A stretch of 22,890 nucleotides of DNA. Origin: Alphaproteobacteria bacterium UBA1002 (GTDB taxonomy: Bacteria > Pseudomonadota > Alphaproteobacteria > Rickettsiales > UBA998). The stretch covers positions 1 through 22,890 of the forward strand of contig DBAU01000077.1 of the NCBI GenBank assembly GCA_002291845.1. The letters run 5' to 3'. Shown piece by piece: positions 1 through 6,840 of the stretch; within the stretch, counting starts at the first letter, position 1, and each line of letters begins with the position of its first letter. A model generated the notes under the pieces. That model was not told the DNA's origin and searched no databases. It saw nothing but the letters and a program-made list of their open reading frames with translations. Made by a program: the position numbers and the translations under genes.

Positions 1-1
1 C

Positions 2-514
2 GTCATATTCTTGCAGGATGAAGCCATCAGGATCAGTGATGTACATTTCTTCTGTGGCACCATGTGGACGGACTTCAACGGTGCGGATCGGGCAGCCATG
101 ACGCATGCAGAGCAAGGCATGAATGACTACAGCCAGATCATGCTACCCAACGGTCAGTTTATGAAACCAGCCGATACTATAGCGTTTCACATGTCGTTTA
201 CAGAAAAGCTCAAACACTGGTTTGAGAGTGATCTTCCTGGCAAGCGTGTGGTGATTACTCACCACGCTCCCGTCATCAATCCGCGCTCGCAGCATAGCGC
301 CAGCCCATATATGCCTGCATATAACTCGCTGGACATGCTGCCGATTATCGAAGCCTACCAACCCGCGCTATGGGTATATGGCCACACACATGAATGCGAT
401 GATCAGATAGTTGGCGGTACGCGCATCATATCAAACCAGCATGGCTATCCAGGCTATGGCGGTAAATACAAATGCGCTGGGTTTGATAAGGCTGGGCTGA
501 TGATAGAGGTTTAG
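2..514 (+). CDS. Metallophosphoesterase family protein, 5'-truncated by the window edge
   Basis: This is the C-terminal part of a calcineurin-like metallophosphoesterase; the reading frame is open to the left edge, so the true start lies outside the window. Two metal-site motifs of the family are visible: VVITHHAP (the conserved His of the fourth motif) and VYGHTH (the terminal GHxH motif). The upstream segment SDVHFFCGTMWTDF matches the part of the family that precedes the helical cap. The N-terminal DxH and GNH(D/E) motifs must lie outside the window. A TTG at 11 could be called as a start, but it would lack the catalytic N-terminus. The substrate cannot be deduced; members hydrolyse phosphomono- or diesters, probably in the cytoplasm. 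It converges on the minus-strand gene at 701-1276. Confidence 0.85.
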   Translation, partial: VIFLQDEAIRISDVHFFCGTMWTDFNGADRAAMTHAEQGMNDYSQIMLPNGQFMKPADTIAFHMSFTEKLKHWFESDLPGKRVVITHHAPVINPRSQHSASPYMPAYNSLDMLPIIEAYQPALWVYGHTHECDDQIVGGTRIISNQHGYPGYGGKYKCAGFDKAGLMIEV

Positions 515-568
515 CCTGAAGCAGCATTTTCCATTTTGGAAATAACTGCAGATTTTGCAACAGCTGGG

Positions 569-593
569 AACTGTCAAGGATTCCTTGACAGTT
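569..593. repeat. Perfect 25-nt palindrome in the convergent spacer
   Basis: Arms AACTGTCAAGGA and TCCTTGACAGTT flank a single central T. It lies about 55 nt after the metallophosphoesterase stop codon. As RNA it could fold into a hairpin serving either convergent transcript, but no clear U tract follows it, so an intrinsic-terminator role is unproven. A protein-binding site is the alternative. Confidence 0.6.
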
Positions 594-599
594 GAACCA

Positions 600-709
600 T
601 TCGGGAATCCCGAAGAGTAGAAGCACAAGAATAGTCCCGATCGGGATCATTTCCGCCTCAAACAGGCATTTTTATCGAGAATGCTCCCGCTCGGGATGAT
701 TTAATCATC
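600..709. repeat. Iterated TCCCGA/TCGGGA palindromes plus a stop-codon hairpin
   Basis: Three separate palindromes share the hexamer TCCCGA and its complement: TTCGGG-AAT-CCCGAA at 600-614, TCCCGATCGGGA at 635-646 and TCCCG-CT-CGGGA at 685-696. A further hairpin, GATGATT-T-AATCATC at 695-709, overlaps the stop codon of the minus-strand gene. Recurrence of one hexamer pair in a spacer of less than 200 nt suggests a repeated binding site. Stacked weak terminators between convergent genes are also possible. Confidence 0.5.
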
Positions 710-1276
710 CACGAACCCCTGTGCGGTGAATTTATAGAGCACCTTAGCGTTGGAGTTGGATTTGAGGGGCGTATCCATTTTGTAATCGACGGTGGGGTCG
801 ATGTGATCGGCGTAGCGTGCCACCCAATCCAGCCATTCCGCCTGCTCGGGCGTGGTGGCGTTAGGCAGTTGCTTCATAGCTTCCAGATAATGACGCGTGC
901 GGCGGGCGATTTCCATATCACGCAGCGCGATCTTTAAGCGGCGCACGCGCTGGCGCTCGGTCATCATGTCGGGTTTTTGTACGCGGCGCTTGTCATTGGT
1001 TTTGGCGAGCTGCTTGGCATCACGATCCACGGTGATTTCGGTGGGGATGTCGGCAGGCGCTGGGCGCAAAATGGGTTTGGTGGTCGGTTGGCCGTAAGAG
1101 CGCTTAGCCCAATAGCCACGCGGTGGGCGCGGGATTTTCATCTTGGTGCAGATTTTGGCAAGGCCGACATCGGACAGCCCATACTGCTTCGCCAGCTGAA
1201 GAATCGGCACCGACCAGATTTCATCATAGAGCTGGTCGCGTTGGAAGGTGATAACCTGGGCAATCTCTCGCTTCAT
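701..1276 (-). CDS. Conserved hypothetical protein with N-terminal HTH-like GYWAK motif
   Basis: A 191-residue protein of unknown function. Its N-terminus has the pattern LYDEIWSVPILQLAKQYGLS, then DVGLAKICTKMKIPRPPRGYWAK. This pattern recurs at the N-terminus of many uncharacterised proteobacterial proteins and resembles a helix-turn-helix (LAKQYGLSDVGLAKIC). The middle, at about residues 85-130, is very basic with many Arg and Lys residues; the C-terminus contains EWLDWVARYADHIDP. No catalytic motif is recognisable. A DNA-binding or regulatory role is inference. The ATG at 1276 sits directly after GAGG with almost no spacing, so the exact start is uncertain. It is transcribed divergently from the AbiE operon and could be part of the same accessory region. 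Confidence 0.7.
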   Translation of the reverse strand: MKREIAQVITFQRDQLYDEIWSVPILQLAKQYGLSDVGLAKICTKMKIPRPPRGYWAKRSYGQPTTKPILRPAPADIPTEITVDRDAKQLAKTNDKRRVQKPDMMTERQRVRRLKIALRDMEIARRTRHYLEAMKQLPNATTPEQAEWLDWVARYADHIDPTVDYKMDTPLKSNSNAKVLYKFTAQGFVDD

Positions 1277-1365
1277 CCTCTATCGGATAAGCTACTGGCA
1301 GCTGAGGTCAATAGTATTTTGCATTATTATTTATATTCAGTATCTTGAAGGCGCGATAAGCCATA

Positions 1366-1401
1366 TTGATTGTCAGATAAAACTATGCTATAATCTGACA
1401 A
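1366..1401 (+). promoter_or_regulatory. abiE operon promoter with inverted-repeat operator
   Basis: A sigma70-type promoter is readable: TTGATT at 1366-1371, a 17-nt spacer, and a perfect TATAAT at 1389-1394. An inverted repeat, TTGTCAGAT (1370-1378) - N14 - ATCTGACAA (1393-1401), overlaps the end of the -35 box and the -10 box. AbiEi antitoxins are known to repress their own operon by binding inverted repeats at the promoter, so this is the probable AbiEi operator. The ribosome site AGAGGG at 1405-1410 serves the ATG at 1415. Confidence 0.75.
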
Positions 1402-1414
1402 ATAAGAGGGTAAT

Positions 1415-2017
1415 ATGAAGTCTATAACCGACCAGATAATCAGCCGAATCAAACGCAGAAAGCCAGGCTGGGTGTTTACGCCAAAAGACTTTCTCGACGT
1501 TGGTTCGCGTGCTGCTGTTGATCAGGTGCTTTCCCGATTGGTGAAGCAGGGTATGGTGCGCCGCCTTGATCGCGGCATTTACCATTATCCAAAACACAGT
1601 AAACTGCTGGGCGCACTTTCACCTACGCCCGATAATATCGCTCGCGCACTCGCACCTGGCGACAAGATTTTCCCCTCCGGCGCAATGGCGGCAAATCTTA
1701 TGAGGCTCTCGACGCAGGTACCGATTAAGTTAGCTTACCTAACGAACGCAACGGATCGCACACGACGTGTGGCGGGGCAGACTATTCAGTTGAAGCGTGC
1801 GCGCGTAGCATGGCTCGACAATATGCCTGACCATGCTAATCTGACACTGCAGGCGCTTTCTTACCTTGGCAGGAAAAGCGTGGACGACCAGATCATCAGC
1901 CGTTGTGCAGACATGCTGACGGACGAGGATTTGGGCGCATTGCATCAAGCGATGGGTCATATTCCCAGCTGGATGGCGGATGCGATTCATAAGATAGAGA
2001 ACGTAAAACATGGATAA
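1415..2017 (+). CDS. abiEi: Type IV toxin-antitoxin AbiEi family antitoxin (DUF6088-like)
   Basis: A 200-residue antitoxin and autorepressor of a type IV (AbiE) toxin-antitoxin system, in which the antitoxin counteracts the toxin without direct complex formation. The N-terminal ~60 residues form a winged helix, with VGSRAAVDQVLSRLVKQGMV as recognition region and RRLDRGIYHYP as wing. The remainder, including LAPGDKIFPSGAMAANL and the Arg/Lys-rich TDRTRRVAGQTIQLKRAR, matches the C-terminal domain of the DUF6088/AbiEi family. The start follows a good AGAGGG ribosome site and lies 21 nt after the -10 box. Its stop overlaps the toxin gene by 8 nt, indicating translational coupling. The overlapping inverted repeat upstream implies negative autoregulation. 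Confidence 0.88.
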   Translation: MKSITDQIISRIKRRKPGWVFTPKDFLDVGSRAAVDQVLSRLVKQGMVRRLDRGIYHYPKHSKLLGALSPTPDNIARALAPGDKIFPSGAMAANLMRLSTQVPIKLAYLTNATDRTRRVAGQTIQLKRARVAWLDNMPDHANLTLQALSYLGRKSVDDQIISRCADMLTDEDLGALHQAMGHIPSWMADAIHKIENVKHG

Positions 2018-3029
2018 ATTCTTCACACTGCCGGATGCGGATAAAATCGAAGCGTTTGATGAAACGGGCACTAGGCATTCCATTTCATCAGCCATTGTGG
2101 AGAAAGATTTTTGGGTATGCTGGACGTTAAAACGAGTTTTCGAGAATCCACAGATCGCGCCACACATTACTTTTAAGGGTGGCACATCACTGTCAAAAGC
2201 CTATCGCCTGATTGACCGCTTCTCCGAGGATATTGACCTTACCATAAGCAAGGACGCACCTTATTTGGCAGACGGTAAGGATCCTATGGAGGCTGGCGTA
2301 TCCGGCAAGGAGCGTCAGCGCAGGATTGACGCATTAAAAGAGAATGCCCGCCGATTTGTTGCGGAACTGGCTCTGCCGATACTACACCAATCCATCGCCT
2401 CAACACTACCTGCCGGTTGGAAACTGGAACTTGATGCAAAGGATCCCGATAACCAGACCATTCTGTTTACCTATCCCAAGCTAATGAGTTACGGCATGGG
2501 CACTGGAACGGTGGGCTATGTACAACCAATCATCCGGCTAGAATTCGGCGCACGAGGTGACATTGAGCCAAGCGAGAATAAGCACATAGCATCTTATGTC
2601 GCTGAATTGTTCCCGCAGCTTTTTGATGAACCGAATAGCTCGGTGCATGTGCTGACAGCGGAGCGCACCTTCTGGGAAAAAGTCACCATTCTTCATGCAC
2701 TGCGTCATGGAAAGAAAATGCGCGAACGCATGTCCCGCCATTACTATGACACCTACATCCTGGCAGAAAAAGGCATTGCGGATAAAGCGATGCCAGACGT
2801 GGCGTTGCTGGAACAAGTGGTCAGAAACAAAAGCTTGATGTTCTCCGACAATAAAGCTTCTTATGACACGGCCGTTATCGGAGGATTGCGGTTAATGCCT
2901 AAACCAGAGGCGGTAGAAGAGTTGCAGAAAGACTATGTGGAGATGGCTGCAATGTTCATCCAGCAAGCGCCTGAATTTGACGTGATGATGCAGGGCATTG
3001 CCGACCTGGAGAAGCGGATTAACGCTTAA
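2010..3029 (+). CDS. abiEii: AbiEii/AbiGii family nucleotidyltransferase toxin
   Basis: A 339-residue toxin of the AbiE system, a DNA polymerase-beta-type nucleotidyltransferase whose expression is bacteriostatic and can abort phage infection. The four family motifs are present: FKGGTSLSK (residues 55-63; GGTS is the nucleotide-binding motif), FSEDIDL with Asp74 and Asp76 as metal ligands, ERTFWEK (218-224) and SRHYYD (242-247). No active-site residue appears lost, so it should be functional. The 8-nt overlap with the upstream antitoxin gene is the usual arrangement. Known relatives transfer nucleotides to tRNA or use GTP; the exact substrate cannot be read from sequence. No terminator is obvious before the dioxygenase gene, about 45 nt downstream. 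Confidence 0.9.
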   Translation: MDKFFTLPDADKIEAFDETGTRHSISSAIVEKDFWVCWTLKRVFENPQIAPHITFKGGTSLSKAYRLIDRFSEDIDLTISKDAPYLADGKDPMEAGVSGKERQRRIDALKENARRFVAELALPILHQSIASTLPAGWKLELDAKDPDNQTILFTYPKLMSYGMGTGTVGYVQPIIRLEFGARGDIEPSENKHIASYVAELFPQLFDEPNSSVHVLTAERTFWEKVTILHALRHGKKMRERMSRHYYDTYILAEKGIADKAMPDVALLEQVVRNKSLMFSDNKASYDTAVIGGLRLMPKPEAVEELQKDYVEMAAMFIQQAPEFDVMMQGIADLEKRINA

Positions 3030-3075
3030 GCATATCCGAGGATGATATTTGCGAAATCTGCACTATATTCAGCGC

Positions 3076-3846
3076 ATGACAACACCACTCCCTACCTATT
3101 TCATTTCACACGGTGCGCCGGATATTGTGCTGCGGAATACACCCGCTGCGCAGTTTCTGCGTAATCTGAAATTGCCGAAAGCAAAGGCAATACTGGTAGT
3201 TTCAGCACATTGGATGACGGACGAGCCGATGGTGACGGCGCACCCGCACCCCAGCACCATCCATGATTTTGGTGGGTTTCCGAAGGCGCTGTATGACATG
3301 CAATACTCCGCACCTGGGGATGCACTGCTGGCGGCAGAGATGTTGAATCATCTCACGCCCGTATTCCCACTTTCAGCGCTGGATGCAAAGCGTGGGTTAG
3401 ATCATGGCGCGTGGATACCGCTGATTCTTACGGAGCCAAAATCAACTATCCCCGTGCTGCAACTTTCTATTCAGCCGCACCGTGATGCGCGGCATCATTA
3501 CGAAGTAGGCAATCGGCTTCGTGATCTGCGTGAGCAAGGGGTGGTTATCATGGCATCAGGCAACGCCACGCATAATCTGCGGGCAGTGTTCGGTCAGCGT
3601 TATGAAGAAACACCTGCGCAGGTGACGCGCTTTAATGACTGGTTGCACGATGCAATGATTGCGCGGGATGATGCAGAGCTGATGCGCTGGGAAAAAGCAC
3701 CGGATGCGGCGTGGAACCACCCTACGAACGACCACTTCTTGCCGCTGTTTACCGCACTGGGTGCAACGGCAGGCAGTACGAACGCAGAGAGAATTCACGA
3801 GAGTTTTGATTACAGCGTTCTTTCGATGGATGCTTATCAATTATAA
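3076..3846 (+). CDS. Class III extradiol ring-cleavage dioxygenase, LigB/YgiD (4,5-DOPA dioxygenase-like)
   Basis: A 256-residue cytoplasmic non-haem metal enzyme of the LigB superfamily, close to the 4,5-DOPA extradiol dioxygenase YgiD. The four expected metal or active-site histidines are all visible: H12 (FISHGAPD), H45 (VVSAHWMT), H166 (ASGNATHNLR) and H220 (NDHFLPLF). DHGAWIPL at 109-116 is also typical. The ATG at 3076 gives the family-typical N-terminus MTTPLPTYFISHG but lacks a ribosome site. A TTG at 3049 has GAGGA seven bases upstream and would add nine residues, so the start is uncertain. The physiological substrate is unknown; many bacterial members have no assigned role. It is only 9 nt from the next gene and probably cotranscribed with it. 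Confidence 0.88.
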   Translation: MTTPLPTYFISHGAPDIVLRNTPAAQFLRNLKLPKAKAILVVSAHWMTDEPMVTAHPHPSTIHDFGGFPKALYDMQYSAPGDALLAAEMLNHLTPVFPLSALDAKRGLDHGAWIPLILTEPKSTIPVLQLSIQPHRDARHHYEVGNRLRDLREQGVVIMASGNATHNLRAVFGQRYEETPAQVTRFNDWLHDAMIARDDAELMRWEKAPDAAWNHPTNDHFLPLFTALGATAGSTNAERIHESFDYSVLSMDAYQL

Positions 3847-3855
3847 CGCTAATCT

Positions 3856-4485
3856 ATGCCCATGGAATTACTCACACAAACACAAGCTATGTATTTTGCT
3901 TCCCTCGCAGGGGGAATTGCCTTTGCGCTATCTGGATTTCTGATGGGCGCACGCAACAAACTGGATTGGATGGGGCTTTTCATCCTCGCGTTTCTCACTG
4001 CCAATGGTGGCGGCATTTTGCGTGATGTATTGACGGATCGCCCGCCCAGCATTCTGCTAAGCAACGAGCCGTTTTTAGTGGCGTTCTCTGTGACGTTAAT
4101 TGCAGGGTTACTCAAGCTGCACCGCAAAGAAGAGATTGAGAACCGCTGGTTATTTGTATTGGCTGATGCGGTGGGATTGGTTGCTTTTGCTATTACTGGT
4201 TCACTGGTCGCACTGGAAATCAAAGCGCCATTCTTTGGGTTTGTAACGCTGGCATTCCTTACTGCGGCAGGTGGTGGCATCTTGCGCGATATTCTGGTGA
4301 ATAGCGTTCCCGACGTGCTGCATAGCGGGTTTTATGGCAGCATTGCGATTGTGGTGGCGATTGCGATCTATCTGCTCGGCATGGTGCAAATGGTCAATCA
4401 TGCAAGCCTGCTGGTAGTATTCGTAGGCGCACTGCTGCTGCGCTTAATCGCCTATCGTTATCGCTGGCAACTGCCGAAGCTGTAA
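3856..4485 (+). CDS. TRIC/UPF0126 (YicG-type) membrane protein
   Basis: A 209-residue inner-membrane protein of the prokaryotic trimeric intracellular cation channel family (formerly UPF0126). It has seven hydrophobic segments arranged as two homologous halves. The hallmark repeat is clear: LTANGGGILRDVL in the first half and LTAAGGGILRDIL in the second, each with the GGGxxRD signature that lines the pore in characterised homologues. Full-length members are about 200-220 residues. Two in-frame ATGs, at 3856 and 3862, are both possible starts; the first is used. It lies 9 nt after the dioxygenase gene and ends shortly before the tRNA-Ser fragment, so it may be the last gene of the older flank. 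Confidence 0.88.
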   Translation: MPMELLTQTQAMYFASLAGGIAFALSGFLMGARNKLDWMGLFILAFLTANGGGILRDVLTDRPPSILLSNEPFLVAFSVTLIAGLLKLHRKEEIENRWLFVLADAVGLVAFAITGSLVALEIKAPFFGFVTLAFLTAAGGGILRDILVNSVPDVLHSGFYGSIAIVVAIAIYLLGMVQMVNHASLLVVFVGALLLRLIAYRYRWQLPKL

Positions 4486-4735
4486 GAAAGTAACACACCC
4501 GTATTTCACGCATCACACATCAACCGCGCACATGCGCAGAGTTGTTTGATACGAACCGCAAGTTTGGCATTCGAACCAACTGTCCCGCAAACCTCTCTAT
4601 GGGACACTGGTGGGACACTCGGGCGCAAAACCTCACAAATTTTGACAATCGCGCACGAAAGGCATAATCTGAAAATGTGACGGTGAGGCTGTCGCGGTGT
4701 TTTGTAAGCAGTTGTAATAAATGGTGAAAAAGCGC
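4486..4735. other. Spacer left of the tRNA-Ser fragment; no gene recognised
   Basis: No convincing gene is seen. GGGACACT occurs twice at 4601-4608 and 4612-4619 (11-nt phase), and a related TGTCCC lies at 4581-4586. Such short phased repeats could be integrase arm sites or the degraded end of a neighbouring element. The expected 5' half of tRNA-Ser, which should begin GGAGGAA, is absent here. Confidence 0.4.
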
Positions 4736-4792
4736 CTTGAAAACTGCCGTACTCGTAAGGGTACCGTGAGTTCGAATCTCACTTCCTCCGCC
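4736..4792 (+). tRNA. 3' fragment of tRNA-Ser(TGA), attachment-site remnant
   Basis: The sequence runs from a tRNA-Ser anticodon loop (CTTGAAA, anticodon TGA at 4738-4740) through the 3' anticodon stem ACTGC. It continues through a long class II variable arm, a perfect T-arm (GTGAG-TTCGAAT-CTCAC) and TTCCTCC-G-CCA. The five bases before the loop (AGCGC) do not pair with ACTGC, and no D-arm or 5' acceptor strand is present upstream, so this is not a functional tRNA gene. It abuts and overlaps the serine recombinase gene, which identifies it as an att sequence of an element that targets tRNA-Ser. Confidence 0.85.
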
Positions 4793-6323
4793 ATTTGCTA
4801 CAATCGTCGAGATTTTCGAAGTTGTTAAATGGGAAATTGTAGGAATAACAGAGGGTTTCACCTTTGAGTGTTAGGTTCGAAAACACGAAATTCAGCAATT
4901 CCCTTTTTTCTTCTACGCTCGAACTTAAGAACGCCTTGTGCGCTCCCATAGCCACTTTCATCAGTTTTTCCATCGTGCTGCCGAACATGTTGTCGGCATC
5001 ATCATAGGCGTGGATCAGGTTCACCAAATCATGCTGGCGCTTCTTCAACTGCTCCCGCTTGGTGCGGTAATCCTCCGGCGGCAGCACGCCCTCGGCCAGT
5101 AAATCCACCAGGCGATCCAGCTTTGCCTGTATCTCGCTATGCTCTTTCTTGAGCAAACCGACTTCGCGGTTATGCGATTCCTGCTTGACCTTGTTTGCTT
5201 CCTTCACCGCCGCAATCGCTGCCGTCATCATCTCATGGTCTTTGATGGTGATCCGCTCAAGCGCGGCCTCCACCTGCGCGGCAACCTTATCCTCGCGTAC
5301 CCAAAACTTCTTGCTCGGGTTCTCGGGGTTCCAGGTAACCAAGTAAGTGAACTCGGCTGTCGTGCCGTTTTTGTAGCTTTTCTTTTTGGTGTCCGAAGAA
5401 ACCACCCTGCCGGTGACGGCGCAAGTGAGCAGCCCTCTGAACAAAAAGTCTTTGCCGCCGTACAGGAACGGCTTCTTTTCCCAGCCGCGCAATACGGCTT
5501 GGCAATCTTCCCATACGTTTCGGGAAACAAGGGGTTCGTGGCAATGCTGCATAATCTCGCCTTTTATCAGCATATCGCCATAGTAGAAAGGATTCTGTAC
5601 GATGCGATAAAGGGTCGATTTGTGCAATTCCACACCGGCCTTGCTACGCAGTCCCCACTCTTTGCAGCGTTGCTGCATTTGGCCGAGCGTGTATGCGCCG
5701 GAAGCGTATTCGGTGAACATGCGCTTGAGCAAAGGTGCGCGAAGTTGATCCACCACGATGACACTGTTGCCGCGTTCATCGCGTTGGTTCAGGTAACCAA
5801 GCGGCGCGGGTCCGTACCATTCGCCTTTTTTAATCTTGTAGTCGATGCTGCGCTTCACGTTTTCGGAAAGCTGCATCACGTAACTTTTCGCGCCAAGCAC
5901 ACAGAAGTCCCAGCGCATGTGATCCGATGCGCTGGCTTCGCGCCCGATAATCATATTTTCACGGTAGAAGTGCAGTTCAATTTTATCCTTCCGCACCAAT
6001 TCATCCAGGTAAACGGAATCTTTGAAGCTGCGCTGAACGCGGTCAACCGCATCGGCAACAATCGCCACCGTGCCTTTTTGCCGCTTGGCGAAATCCAGCA
6101 TCTCCATGAATTTTTTACGATCACCGCGTGTTGATGACTCGGTGATGGTAAAAATTTCCAGGATGTCGAAGTTTTTCTTGTCGCAGTAACGTATCAGGCG
6201 ATCTCTTTGGGCATCAAGCGAGTGACCATCTTCCTGGTCTTTCGAGGATACGCGAACCAGAATAATCGCCTTGGAAACAGCGCCTGTTTCTTGAACCTCG
6301 AATTTTTGCTTTCTGCCTCTCAC
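4779..6323 (-). CDS. Large serine recombinase (integrase) of the integrative element
   Basis: A 514-residue site-specific recombinase. The N-terminal resolvase domain carries VRVSSKDQE, with nucleophilic Ser26 and Arg24, followed by HSLDAQ and the arginine motif DRVQRS at 94-99. The middle recombinase domain contains YGPAPLGYLNQ and YRIVQNPFYYGDMLIKGE. The zinc-ribbon segment begins LLTCAVTGRVV but lacks the usual second CxxC cysteine, and the later YxC position reads YLVTW. A long charged coiled coil (about 370-430) precedes a short C-terminal tail. The GTG start at 6323 is supported by GGGAG seven bases upstream. The final codons, encoding WRRK, lie inside the tRNA-Ser 3' fragment, a configuration typical of integrases whose gene abuts attP. 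It should catalyse integration and, with a directionality factor, excision. Confidence 0.92.
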   Translation of the reverse strand: MRGRKQKFEVQETGAVSKAIILVRVSSKDQEDGHSLDAQRDRLIRYCDKKNFDILEIFTITESSTRGDRKKFMEMLDFAKRQKGTVAIVADAVDRVQRSFKDSVYLDELVRKDKIELHFYRENMIIGREASASDHMRWDFCVLGAKSYVMQLSENVKRSIDYKIKKGEWYGPAPLGYLNQRDERGNSVIVVDQLRAPLLKRMFTEYASGAYTLGQMQQRCKEWGLRSKAGVELHKSTLYRIVQNPFYYGDMLIKGEIMQHCHEPLVSRNVWEDCQAVLRGWEKKPFLYGGKDFLFRGLLTCAVTGRVVSSDTKKKSYKNGTTAEFTYLVTWNPENPSKKFWVREDKVAAQVEAALERITIKDHEMMTAAIAAVKEANKVKQESHNREVGLLKKEHSEIQAKLDRLVDLLAEGVLPPEDYRTKREQLKKRQHDLVNLIHAYDDADNMFGSTMEKLMKVAMGAHKAFLSSSVEEKRELLNFVFSNLTLKGETLCYSYNFPFNNFENLDDCSKWRRK

Positions 6324-6361
6324 GTCTTACTCCCTTCCATCATGCGTTTGCAATCTGGTGA

Positions 6362-6440
6362 TCGGGGAGTTGGAAAACCGGAATGTATCGGTTATGCACG
6401 CCTTTAGCCGAAGCCTGAACATGCGCGTACATCTCCCCGA
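6362..6440. promoter_or_regulatory. Inverted repeats upstream of the recombinase gene
   Basis: The spacer upstream of the minus-strand recombinase holds an inverted repeat with 8-bp arms, TCGGGGAG (6362-6369) and CTCCCCGA (6433-6440). Inside it lies a smaller one, AACCG (6376-6380) - N8 - CGGTT (6389-6393). They could be operators for the recombinase promoter or a hairpin ending the upstream transcript; the sequence does not decide. Confidence 0.35.
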
Positions 6441-6466
6441 CCATAGGGATAGAGGCCGAGGATACA

Positions 6467-6730
6467 TCACTCATGGGCTGATGCACACCCTACATTCAAG
6501 GAGTTTCCACACTCCACGCCAGCGTATAACCAACGCATAAAAAGATTACTATATTCCAGCTGGTTAGCAAGAACTTCCTTTTCGCTTTTTGCGTTTACTC
6601 GGATCACGAGTTCGCAGTAGCCCATGAGGTTACGTGCCAGCCTGTGTGCTTCCTGGTCGCTGATCGCGCCGCCGTGCCGCTCTTTGATGAGCGCAACGAG
6701 TTTATCGTATGCGGTTGTTTCGGGTGTCAT
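6467..6730 (-). CDS. Small conserved hypothetical protein of the integrative element
   Basis: An 87-residue protein of unknown function. Its core, VALIKERHGGAISDQEAHRLARNLMGYCELV, resembles short proteins found beside recombinases in alphaproteobacterial prophage-like elements, but no biochemical function is known for them. The predicted fold is largely helical with no transmembrane segment. The start is well supported: GGAGG lies eight bases before the ATG at 6730. It lies between the DUF6362-like gene and the recombinase in the same orientation, so all three probably belong to one leftward transcription unit. A directionality factor or regulator is possible from size and position, but this is only inference. 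Confidence 0.7.
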   Translation of the reverse strand: MTPETTAYDKLVALIKERHGGAISDQEAHRLARNLMGYCELVIRVNAKSEKEVLANQLEYSNLFMRWLYAGVECGNSLNVGCASAHE

Positions 6731-6793
6731 GCGTGCGCCTCCAGATTATTCGGGCGCACCTGTCGCGAGCATATTGGGAAGTATGCCAGAATT

Positions 6794-6823
6794 TGTCCGT
6801 TATGTCCGCTGTAAAAATGTCCG
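6794..6823. repeat. Three TGTCCG direct repeats
   Basis: TGTCCG occurs at 6794-6799, 6803-6808 and 6818-6823, in the 110-nt gap between the two small minus-strand genes. The repeats are short, so chance is possible. They could be binding sites for an element-encoded regulator. Confidence 0.3.
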
Positions 6824-6840
6824 GTCATTTTTGGCCGCTC

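Noticed and set aside
1370..1394. TTGTCA as the -35 box of the abiE promoter
   Set aside because: It would leave only 13 nt to TATAAT; TTGATT four bases upstream gives the ideal 17 nt.
4561..4600. Second tRNA T-arm (TTCGAA near 4570)
   Set aside because: The flanking bases do not form a five-pair T-stem and no acceptor strand follows.
4736..4792. A functional tRNA-Ser gene
   Set aside because: The D-arm, 5' acceptor strand and 5' anticodon stem are missing.
4520..4861. Minus-strand open frame reading GGGSEIRTHGTL
   Set aside because: It is the reverse translation of the tRNA-Ser 3' end, a well-known spurious frame next to such tRNAs.
5139..6134. 331-codon plus-strand open frame
   Set aside because: It is wholly antisense to the serine recombinase, whose domains and motifs are unmistakable; the product matches no family.
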